Assembly (NCBI RefSeq): GCF_902148855.1
Contig: NC_043966.1
Location: 24,417,588 to 24,481,587 of the forward strand
DNA length: 64,000 bases
Reading direction: 5' to 3'
DNA from: Sphaeramia orbicularis
Taxonomy: Eukaryota > Chordata > Actinopteri > Kurtiformes > Apogonidae
Shown: in pieces, positions 34,301 through 43,180 of the stretch
Layout: every line of letters starts with the position of its first letter
Numbering within the stretch: the stretch's first letter is position 1
Notes under the pieces: model-generated
Seen by the model: the letters and a program-made list of their open reading frames with translations, nothing else
Databases searched by the model: none
Told to the model about the DNA's origin: nothing
Made by a program: the position numbers and the translations under genes

Positions 34301-37107
34301 AAAGGAGCAAAAGGAGAAGGGGAAGTCCAGACAGACGACGGCTGAACCCATCAGAGCTGTGTAGGTTAAATATTTATTACATACTTCTTTCCACTCTATT
34401 TTGTTCCTACAGTTTTACAGTTTTAACCTCCTAAGACCCACTGTCCACATTTGTGGACAAGAGTTTCATAACTTTATACAAAAAAATAAAAAAAGAAAAG
34501 AAAACTGTCCACCACAAAGGACATTCCATAAAAAATTTAAAAACTGCATCTGAAAAAACTGTTGCATCATGATGTTTCCAATATAGGCACTTATTTAATA
34601 AAAAAAAAAAAAAAAAAAAAGCTTGTACTTTGCTGACATTTCCAGGGTCTTAGGAGGTTAAAGGAAACTTCTGTTAGTTGGTGTTTTAATCAGATTTCAG
34701 TCTAACGGTGAATGTTTGGATTAGAAAGAACTAGGTTATCTCATCTACGTTATTCCTGAAGGACTATTTGTTCTAGAGCAGTCAAGGTCTCACACATAAA
34801 TACGCAAAGAGCTAATGAAGTAGGTGGATTGTAGGTATACAGTTAAAGTAGAGATATATTAATCTGAGATTTTTTACCTGACCATAAATGATGCAAATGA
34901 TAAAAACCTTCATATTTTATAAACTTATAATAGATCTTCCAAACAACTACTACTTTAACCTTTATAATAAATTCAGTATTATAAAAAGGATAACATTTTT
35001 ATCTACATTTAAGTAGATCAGGAAAGTGAAGCAGCACATAAAGGTCTGTCACAAATATTTACAATTTTTATGAAGTAAATGTACTTTGTAAATAATATGT
35101 TGCGTTGTCATTACTGTTTGACCCCAAAAAAGCAACAGATTAAAACAACTGTATTCTAAAAGGTGTAAGAGATGAGTTTAATGCCATTTTGCTACGTGTA
35201 CCACGATTCCCATGATTCGCTAAAGAGCAGTGAAGAATAATAGAGGTAGTGCTCTTTTCCCCTCCAGTTCTTTCCATCTGCTTCCCCTTCACTTTGCTGT
35301 CAGTCATTTTCCGGCCCCATAGGCCAGAGGTGGCTCAGTTTGGGTGTGATGCCCCTCAGCACCCATCCATCACCCAGAACAGGCTTTATTCAGACTCTGG
35401 CAGGGGTGAAATCTGTGTAATTTGCTCCCAAATGCCACCTCCTCTATCGGTGCCAGCGGCAGGCGTGGTCATCAGGGTCTGAACAAAGATGGTCCCTCTC
35501 TGCCTCATTAAGTAACTTCATTAAGACCGTCGGCCTCCGAGAAGGACCGAGACCAGCTCCGGTTAATGGACCCACTGACGCAGGCAACTTTCTCAGACTA
35601 AGAAAAAGTAGAGAGTGTGTGGAGGACAAACGAAAGGCTTCATAGGAAACTGACCAACTGTAGCCATGGCAACGGACAGAAAGACAGAAGACCACAAAAG
35701 CAGAAAGTTTGTCAGAAACAGTATCCCACGTGAATCACTGCAGACACATCACCCACGCTGCATTGTGTGGGTTTGTCACAATCTGGCACTGTGTGTTTTT
35801 GAACAGGCGTTGTGTTCAATTTTAATAAATTCATTAATAAGCCTTAACACAGTTCTCTTTACTCTCTCCCATCCAGGTTCCCAGCGTCATCACGCCCTCC
35901 TCCTCCATCCTCTGCTCCTCCATCAGCTCCATCCTCCTCCCCTCCATCTCCATCTCCGGGTCCCCGCTGTCGGCCGTGCAGAGGGAGGAAGTGGGTGTTG
36001 GACTCAACGTCGTGTCAGTGCCACTGCACCATTAGAGCTGAGAGCTGCAGCCGGAAAGGCAGGAGGCTTAACCCTCACCGCTGCAGGTCAGTCTACAAGA
36101 AAAGAGCCCTGTCTTTGTGCTTTTATTAAAAAATATACATATATCTGAATATCTGAAATACAAAGACAAGGAAAGATGTAATACAGTAAGAAACTGAGCT
36201 CTAAGCCAAAGTGCTCAGACTTGATTTATCATATCAGATTTTTGTTTGGCTGTTGACATTATTTTCTAATGTGGCCAATATCTGATTCCAGTATATATTA
36301 GTCACAGTCCTAAACTGATGCATAAACTAAAAACTGTAATAACAAAAACATCACACAAAGCCAAATTTTTTGGTCTAATGCCCCCATAACTCTTTGCACA
36401 AACTGTCAATTTGAAGCCAATTTATGAAAATCCTTAAAAATAAAAATGTGAATTATTTGCATTTTCTTTATTATTTTCCAATGGAAAATTTCATAATGCT
36501 CATTGAATATGTAAACACACTTACTGTCCCACCATTGCCTACCTTCATCAGAGCTGTTGACCTTGTTAATATTCTTAGAGTGACTCCAACACAGAATTAT
36601 GACACATTTGGATCTAGAGTGGTATTAAAACTACCAATCTGTCTGTTCAGGCCTGTTTGTGATTAAGGACTGAAATCACATTCAAAACCACTAGATTCCA
36701 TTTGTACTGTTCACACCATTAAAAAAATACAGATCGAAGTCACCTATGAGTAAAAATATCAGATTTGGGTCAGTTTTTTCTGTAATCTAAACATAGGCTT
36801 TCTTGTAATACTCAGCGTGGAAAATGTGAGTTAGCAATCAGTACGTCACTTTGATTTTATTTCTTCTAACTTCTTCCTAATCCTGTGCCAAGTGAATGTA
36901 ATATATAGCTCAACTCATAATTTGATCATCATTTTTCATCAGGCGTAATAAAAATGTCTACCAGGAATTCACTGTTACTTACTGTAGTTGCAGAAAAGCA
37001 CATAATTTTTCATGTACTATTCTGCAGATTTCTTTTGGAGTTGTACATATTTCCTGGTAAAACCTTCCTCTCTTTGTTGTTCCAGGTGTGATGCCACTAA
37101 GACATGA
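22317..37107 (+). CDS. vegfb: Vascular endothelial growth factor B, 8 exons, 253 aa
   Basis: This is a secreted dimeric growth factor of the VEGF family, expected to bind VEGFR1 and neuropilin. Coding exons are 22317-22394, 30768-30819, 30913-31109, 31182-31255, 31344-31379, 34268-34360, 35877-36086 and 37086-37107. Exons 2 and 3 have the family lengths of 52 and 197 bases. Residues 1-26 form a hydrophobic signal peptide. The VEGF domain has all eight knot cysteines (56, 81, 87, 90, 91, 98, 131, 133) with [23 protein letters not shown] and EHSQCECR. Exon 6 encodes a Lys-rich basic stretch; exon 7 starts with a Pro/Ser-rich linker (179-206) and continues into a complete eight-cysteine heparin-binding domain (208-249), ending CRCDATKT. 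Identity as VEGFB rests mainly on the NUDT22-DNAJC4-VEGFB order, since the C-terminus alone also resembles VEGFA165. Intron 1 is 8.4 kb. Confidence 0.9.
22690..22855 (+). mobile_element. Degraded Tc1-type transposase fragment in vegfb intron 1
   Basis: The words cctgatgggagtgg, cccacatccatgggacatgagggctcactga and the later taggagactttga align with the part of a common fish Tc1-like element that encodes the catalytic block ending in [14 protein letters not shown]. The same stretch occurs at 43010-43180 and, in reverse, at 41705-41920. It has stop codons and small gaps and is not functional. Confidence 0.6.
24340..24362 (+). repeat. GT dinucleotide microsatellite
   Basis: About eleven GT units lie in vegfb intron 1, near a short (AG)n run at 24481-24492. 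Confidence 0.9.
24590..25090 (+). mobile_element. piggyBac-like MITE, right end lost
   Basis: It starts at TTAACCCATAAAGACCC, the same terminal sequence as the complete copy at 47083-47620, and is alignable with it by eye over almost 500 bases (shared words gttgatccactaat, ggtcatcagatatgaccca, acgttcagaggct, gacagtggatggagacac). The right terminus with its TTAA is absent; at about 25090 it meets a different repeat. It encodes nothing. Confidence 0.75.
25090..25190 (+). repeat. Fragment of a dispersed fish repeat
   Basis: The stretch ggccacatgcagcccaattt... with ggaccaataaaataagagca recurs near 59680-59740 (ggccacatacagcccaatg...agaccaataaaataatagca). It resembles a very common percomorph repeat whose class I cannot state with certainty. 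Here only about 100 bases remain, next to the broken end of the MITE at 24590. Confidence 0.6.
25420..25622 (+). repeat. Dispersed fish repeat resembling a LINE 3' end
   Basis: Landmarks are tccatccattgtctgaaccactta, the central gaaggcggaattcaccctgaa, caccagttcatcacagggc, and the end ccattcactctcacattcagacctatgggtgattta. These match a repeat I recognise from many teleost genomes, usually annotated as a LINE-derived tail. The exact family is not certain. Confidence 0.6.
25954..26906 (+). mobile_element. Non-autonomous DNA transposon, split by a later insertion
   Basis: The ends are an imperfect inverted repeat: left cttaaaggagtgatatttt, right complement cttaaaggggccatattct. There is no transposase. 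The internal sequence (ctccacaggtccatcttcaa, agtctttggttcatttattt in complement) resembles a widespread fish element. A 334-base insertion at 26038-26371 interrupts it, so the original element was about 610 bases. Class (hAT-like or other) is not determined. Confidence 0.6.
26038..26371 (+). mobile_element. SINE/LINE-like insertion nested in the transposon at 25954-26906
   Basis: It begins caaatcaaattttatttata and contains gtggcgaggaaaaacttccc and gcagaaacctcgagcagacc, landmarks of a repeat common in teleosts, followed by a GA- and G-rich tail. It is bounded by the direct repeat GTAAAT at 26032-26037 and 26372-26377, which I read as the target-site duplication. Confidence 0.7.
28229..28265. 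repeat. Perfect 16-bp inverted repeat with 5-base loop
   Basis: Arms 28229-28244 (ttagtaatacacagat) and 28250-28265 are exact complements, separated by agaca. On either strand the RNA would fold into a 16-bp stem. It lies in vegfb intron 1. The stem is shorter than a typical miRNA precursor. Confidence 0.9.
32114..32328 (+). mobile_element. Short MITE with inverted ends, in vegfb intron 5
   Basis: The 25-base ends (left ctatattgttgcccataaag, right complement ctacactgttgcccataaag) differ at two positions. TA dinucleotides at 32115 and 32326 fit a Tc1/mariner target. At 215 bases with no coding capacity, it is a MITE. Confidence 0.75.
32690..32830 (+). repeat. Dispersed repeat fragment
   Basis: The words gaggtcacggcaaccttgaa, ctttgacctttgac and tctaatcagttcatcctt match a repeat I recognise as frequent in fish. 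Only about 140 bases are seen and the ends are unclear. Confidence 0.5.
34150..34183. repeat. AT-rich perfect palindrome
   Basis: Arms tatataatcaaatt (34150-34163) and its exact complement (34170-34183) flank a 6-base loop. It lies in a very AT-rich stretch about 85 bases upstream of vegfb exon 6. It may be a chance product of low complexity. Confidence 0.85.
34423..34661 (+). mobile_element. piggyBac-like MITE in vegfb intron 6
   Basis: A perfect 17-base inverted repeat beginning TTAACCTCCTAAGACCC lies at both ends; the outer TTAA is the piggyBac target site. The element is 239 bases, has an internal poly-A run near 34600, and encodes nothing. Its ends resemble but differ from those of the 47083 MITE. 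Confidence 0.8.
35300..35700 (+). promoter_or_regulatory. Candidate conserved noncoding element in vegfb intron 6, with RFX X-box
   Basis: This block is GC-richer and less repetitive than the surrounding intron, with ATTA/TAAT words (cattaagtaacttcattaag) and at 35660-35673 the sequence gtagccatggcaac, a full match to the RFX consensus GTNRCC(N0-3)RGYAAC. No long open frame continues through it. Enhancer function is inferred only. Confidence 0.35.
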
Positions 37108-40100
37108 TGTGTTTGTCCCTTTCATTTCTTCTCTCCACCAAATCCCTGTTGGATCATCACCCACTCTCAGACATCCAGTACCTCAGAACTGCAGGAAATA
37201 TTAGCAGATGTGCACACAACAACCTACAATAGTACTGCATTTCAGCTTGAATATAGACCAACATGTCTGTGTATTTGCTGTTCAACATCTTCTCTGCTTC
37301 TGTCAGTCCACATGTACATGCATGTACAGACATGTAGCATCACAAAACACAACCCATGAATGGAGGGATGAAAGTAGCAGCACAATAGTGACTTTGAAAC
37401 ATAGAAGTGGGTGATAATAAATGAAAACTGAACACATTCTGTACTGGAGGACACAACAGACTCTTGTCCCGCTCTGGTTTGGATTTTTTGGGCTGCAGCT
37501 GAACTCACCAGTGCTAACATGGATGACTGTACAAGATTAAAACACTTGAGATGGAGCAGTCCAATGCAGGTGTTTGACTTGTTGATGCTTCAGTGGAATT
37601 TTTGACATGTTGTTCACAGCGAAACTGCACACGGAGACGGATTCCAGGGTTAAGTCAAGGCCAGTGTTTGTGTTGGATTTTAAAGACAGCAGCAAACAGA
37701 TTAGAGGCGGACATAAACCATCAGAACATGGGACGTGCACATGAACTGGCTCCCCTGTGTGCATGGACCTATAGTGGAGCTGAATGCAGGGATGGAGTGT
37801 ATCTGTGTGGTCTCCCCTCTGAAAGACCCAGATGGGTTATCCCTGCAGCCGTTCTCTCTCATTCAAAGTGTATGACCACAGGCTGGCTCTCCAAGCCGCT
37901 TTCCGGCATTTGTTTAATTTGAGCCCTTTGTCTCCATCTTTCCTCGGCTCCACGATTGAAAGCAGCCGTTTTACCTCTTTTTGCCTCTCTTTGCCTCTCT
38001 TTTAGGCAGTGAGGAGAATGACAATAATGAGGCCTGGCGGTTGTCCACTGTTTCACACACAAACATTCACACTTATACCAGAATGGCAGACACACACAGA
38101 CTCACTCTGTGCTGCAGCAGACACACATCCATTCATATTAACTCACACACAAGCAATGTGAATTTACTGCAGGTAGTCATAAGCTTTTGTTCACACTACA
38201 CCAAGTGTGCAAGTATGTATCAGTTGTTTATATTTGCAATTTACTGCAAAGTCTTCACTTAATATTGTATTATATGCCTCTGTTTTATATGTTATTATAA
38301 TTCTGTCAAGCTGATTGAAAAGATATTCTATATTGCCAAATGTGTCTTTGTTTTGTTTTTGTTCATCTTTAATCCGACTGCATAAAGAGTCACGCTGGGT
38401 GGTCAGCTATGTACACACTCAGTATCTAAACCGATACCCAAATGTATTGAATTTAAACAGAGACGGCTAACAAATGGACACTATATACATTATAATGTGT
38501 ATGTCAAACAATCAGTGGGGCAGCGTTGTCTGTGGCCCATGAAACCAAGCAAATAGCCATTCCCAGCACAGTGAAAGGAAAACATGGCTGTTTTTGTTGT
38601 ATGTTCTAGCCCAGGATGGAAAGAGTATTATTCATTTGAAGCATAACTTGTTTATATTCTGACTGAATCTCACGGTTTAACTCCATGTTAGTTCATGACT
38701 GGTTGGCTGCAGGGTGGGAACGAGGATTTGAACTGTGACTGTTTCAGAAAGGATGAGGACTAGAGCAACTTGTCAGTCAACGCAGTGAGTTAAAGCTGCA
38801 GCTCTGCTGATGTGAAGACGAGAGCAAGCCATAATGGCGTTTAAACTCATTTTGATGCCTATTCAAACCCTGTGTCCTGTGGTCAGATTTGCTGAGAACA
38901 TTTTACCAGTGACATCTTAGCTCCGAGGTAAACAGTAGCTTTGTATGTGTTGGAAAACTTCATGTTTTATGTCTGTACTTTCCCCTAGGAGTCATATGTT
39001 GCTGATGATTGAAGAACAGTCTTTAGAGAACCATCACCCAGAGACAGCGTGTTGTTCAGAGTCTGAATGACTGTTGGTGTCGACAGCCTTGAACAAAAGA
39101 ACTTTGTTTCATTGGAAAGTGTGATAAGCTCTGTATTTATACTCTCCTGAGATTATTTTTCCATACTCAAGTCCATTGTTCATTGTTTGTTATTCCTGTC
39201 AATCAATGCTTCAATCACTACCTCTATATCAGAACATTTTAATGCCAAGTATTTGAGCATTGTTGTTACTTTCCCTGTGTTATTTCAGACCTCTTTTTTA
39301 AAAAATGATGTTTTTATTCACATTTAGCAATAAGCACCATCTCTTGTGTGGAGATCTGTAGTGATTGTCACTGGTTAGAGGCACCTATAGGAGTTTTCTG
39401 AGTGTGTCTGAGTAAACTGAAGGCAAGCATTTTTCATGAGGAGCACAATACTGGTCCTCTGAGTAAAGACCAGACACTGTGTGAAAATGTAGAACAGATG
39501 AGGGTTTCCTAAAGCATTTGTAGCATCAAACTGAGAAAGTGTGTCTTTCTCACTCACAGTTATTTCTGTACATGCATTTATAATGTGCATAAATAAATCC
39601 CCAGCCTTTGTTGTTTATTATATAATAGTTTGTGAGAGAAAAAGCAAATGTGTTGGGAAATCTAAGAGCTTCAGTACAGATTACACTTATGTATGAGATT
39701 GCAAAGCATATATTGTCAACTGGAACAACTTCCGTTGGGGGCAAAAACGGACTCCACTCATGCAAACATGTATTAAAAACAAGAACATTCCACCAGAAGA
39801 GCTGTGCCACTGAGATATCAGGAAATTATCACGGCTACTTATGACCAGATTTTACCTGAATAATCTGATGATGGTTTAAATTACTCTCAAATAACTCAAA
39901 ATAATTCTGTTTACTCCGCTTTATCGGTATGAATGTCATAAAGAATATTGCCAAAGCATCAAATAATATAAATAATGACAATAATGGCACTAACAACAAT
40001 TCTTTCTTCTACTGATGGCTCCGCTCTTTTCAGCGTCACAGCTCTTAGAGTTACAGAGCTGTGGACATATTAATATCACTTGTCAGATGTCCTGAATCTG

Positions 40101-41700
40101 TGTCAAACATCAGTGTGCTTTGTGACTCCACAATGTGCATTGTACTGTAAAAGTAGCTCTGTTCAAACCTGCAGTGTCTTAGTAGCCTTTAGAGACCCCA
40201 TACTATAGTATATAACATTTATAGTCTCTAATAAATATGACCTTGTGTATGAGGTAGTAAATATGTACTTGTAACTTCATTTTAGCTGTACTTTGTAATG
40301 AATCTCTTCTGCAAATACATTGTACTACTGTAGCCTATGTATAAAGAAATACCTACACTCTTTTTATTTGCTGCTACACCATTTGTGCCCTATATGATGT
40401 CTTTGTAGAAAACAATGCAGTTTAATGTTGTATTAGCATTTAAATGCCAACCAACTGATTCTATGTCCAGATGAAAGTGTATACAGCATCGTAAAAAATA
40501 TATTGAAAATGATACCAGGATACAACCATGATGTTACAGATGTTAATAAAGGAAATGTCTTATTTTTTTGTATAAATCTCTCATTTTCTTCCCATGGCCA
40601 TTCGTTCCTTTGCTTTGACCTCGTCTCCAGTGTCTCCTTTGTTTCAATCCCTCATTTGACAGTAATGAAAGGTAAACAGTCATTTCTGATTACAGTGCCA
40701 CCCTGGCAGAGTATGTGTGATGTGGCGTTGTGTTATGAGACATAATATTGTTCCCTCTCCTCCTCTCATACTGTACTGCTGAGTCAGAGGTTGGTAAAGA
40801 ACAAAAGTGATCATTGCTGCAGTCTGATGGGAAATAAATGAAATGTACTACATGTGCAAAAAACTTAAATCTCTTCCAAAGAGAAAAGATGCTTAGTAGC
40901 AGTTTGCACAAGTACATCTGCAGTCTGAGAAGAAAAATACAACCATTAAAAATACAAATACAATTACAACAGTCCATTAGTTTAATTTAGTCCAACCTTT
41001 TTAGTTTTTATTGTATGGATCCTAAAAAAACAGATGAGGCCTCCAACACCCATGCACCAAAAAAGACAACATTTATTGGCAAAATTCTCTTCTAATCTAA
41101 TTCCAAAAATTCAACACTTTTGTAAAGTTTTATATATATTTTCGATGATCCAGTGAACTAGTTAACACATGCAATTTACTTCTAACAACCTGAAGTCCAA
41201 CAAAACCTCACCCTCCTGTCTTCTTTATGGACCCATTGATTGGATCCAGAACCCCATGAACCATGGATCACCAATTAATCTTCCTTCATTAAATATAAGG
41301 AAATGGGAAAAATGTTGCACATACTCTCTATTGGTCAAGTAACATTCCAATCTCTCAAAATATGACACTAACTAACTGATAAAAACAGAAAATATTCACA
41401 TCTGAAACACAGCAGTAGGCAAAATGTTTCCTTCTTATGATTAATTTTTGTTTAGTCATGTACTTAACTATTAAGAATACCATAAAAAAAATACAGTGAG
41501 GAACTTGTGCTCACATGTGTGCTGTCATACATCTTCAACCGTGCATTTCATAGCAAAATATTGTGGTTTTCATTCCAACCATTCTAACCATCACAAGATC
41601 GTTTGCAGTATATGATCTATATTCACTTTATAATACACAGATAGCTGTCAAATTAAAGACAGAAAGTATGACATTAATTGTATAAGTCTGTGAACTTTAC
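37108..41700. other. vegfb 3' UTR and intergenic region
   Basis: The vegfb stop is at 37107. The first canonical AATAAA is at 37416, giving a possible 0.3-kb 3' UTR; VEGF messages often have longer ones, so later signals may be used. The rest is AT-rich, with no open frame resembling a known protein and no clear repeat up to 41700. Confidence 0.45.
37416..37421 (+). terminator. Possible polyadenylation signal of vegfb
   Basis: AATAAA lies 309 bases after the vegfb stop codon, the first canonical signal on this strand after the stop. Confidence 0.4.
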
Positions 41701-41704
41701 TGGC

Positions 41705-41920
41705 GAGATGAACACCATTCCTCTAAAAGGTATTCCTTCATTTGGTGTTTTACTGATGGAGGTGGAATCTGTGTCTAACCATTGTTATTCATTTGATTTG
41801 AGGTCTGGAGACTGCGAAGACCATAGCATATGATTCATTTTTATGCTCAACAAATCATGTAGTGAGTCCTTATGCCCTATGGATGGGGTTATCCTGGGAA
41901 AAAGCTCTCAGGGTGTTCCT
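41705..41920 (-). mobile_element. Degraded Tc1-type fragment, minus orientation
   Basis: Landmarks gatgaacaccattcctctaa, tcatttggtgttttactgat, gaggtctggagactg and gaccatagcatatgattca match, in reverse, the same fish Tc1-like element as the copies at 22690 and 43010. It is heavily mutated. Confidence 0.6.
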
Positions 41921-42395
41921 TTCATTTTTTACCAGACTGTATCTTCATATTATTATATTCAATGGCTTTTTATAGTTTCAAACACCCAGCAGCCCATAAA
42001 ATATTTACAATGAGTGCACTAGCATTAAAACTCTGGTCATGTGTTGAAGCATCAGCTTAATTTGGACATGAAGTATATTTTCCACAACATTTATCATGTA
42101 CTGTACCACTATATAATAAGACACTGAATACCTTTTCTACTGCTGTCTGGATATTTGTGCAGATTGTGAGTATAAGTCAGTGAGAGACTTACCTCCTGAA
42201 TTTTGTGCTTTTTTTCTACACACAAAATTATGTTCAGTGCCAATTGTTTCCTCACCTCAAACTGAAGGGGAGACTTTGGACTAAAATCAGGGAATTAAAA
42301 AAAAAAAAAACATAAAATGATAAGTATGCGTGATGTTATCAGTAATGACTGATGGTCAGTAGCAGCAGTGTAATTTGGTCATGGTGACTTTTACT

Positions 42396-42524
42396 GGAGA
42401 GGAGAGGAGAGGAGAGGAGAGGAGAGGAGAGGAGAGGAGAGGAGAGGAGAGGAGAGGAGAGGAGAGGAGAGGAGAGGAGAGGAGAGGAGAGGAGAGGAGA
42501 GGAGAGGAGAGGAGAGGAGAGGAG
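42396..42524 (+). repeat. (GGAGA)n microsatellite
   Basis: About 25 uninterrupted GGAGA units cover roughly 129 bases. Frames reading through it (repeating Glu-Glu-Arg-Arg-Gly type peptides) are artefacts. Confidence 0.97.
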
Positions 42525-42582
42525 CTGCCAGCCTCTCTGTCTAGAGGGGCATTGTGCCAGCACTAAATATAGCTGTAAGATT

Positions 42583-42609
<27 letters not shown>
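42583..42609 (+). repeat. (GA)n microsatellite
   Basis: About thirteen GA units lie 60 bases after the GGAGA array. Confidence 0.9.
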
Positions 42610-42613
<4 letters not shown>

Positions 42614-43009
42614 GACAGTGAGTCATACATCATGACACAGAGACAATGCCTTTACACCAAAATCTGCTTTTTAAAAGCTTTGTGCTCATCAGAAATCTCC
42701 AACAGTATCCGTAGAGTGAACGGAGAAACAGTCTCTGCTAAGCCTTGTTCACCAGGGAGGTGCTGAATGACATAGAGATAATATCCTCCCTTTACCAGTC
42801 TATGTCTTCCACTCACAAATACAGAAGTATGAACAAACTGTGACTGCCCTGGTGAGAGAATGAAAGTGCTGCTGAGAATAACATGTCAAATGTAATGGAA
42901 ATGGAAAATGGATGGAGTTTCTGCAGCTGGTGGAGTTCATGTTAAATATTTGATGGACTGTTGGGAATCTAATCTATTAAAAAAAAATTCATTCTAAAAA
43001 AACATCATA

Positions 43010-43180
43010 CAGTCTGGTGACAAATTCAAGGAACAACCTGATGGGAGTGGTCTCTAGGATGATGATGACCCCAATCCACAGGACACTAAAGGTCACTGAA
43101 AGGTTTCTTAAGTATGCTGATTCACCAGACCTCAACACAAATGGACAACTGTAGGAGATTTTCAGTGGTATGCGGTGGTT
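43010..43180 (+). mobile_element. Degraded Tc1-type transposase fragment
   Basis: It contains cctgatgggagtggtctcta, ccacaggacactaaaggtcactga and caccagacctcaacacaa, matching the catalytic end region of the element also seen at 22690. It is in the opposite direction to the fragment at 41705. Confidence 0.6.

Noticed and set aside
42396-42609. Possible CRISPR-like regular array
   Set aside because: It is a simple microsatellite without spacers, in a vertebrate genome.
42375-42626. Open frames on both strands through the GGAGA array
   Set aside because: They are produced by the pentanucleotide repeat, which has no stops, and encode only a monotonous peptide.
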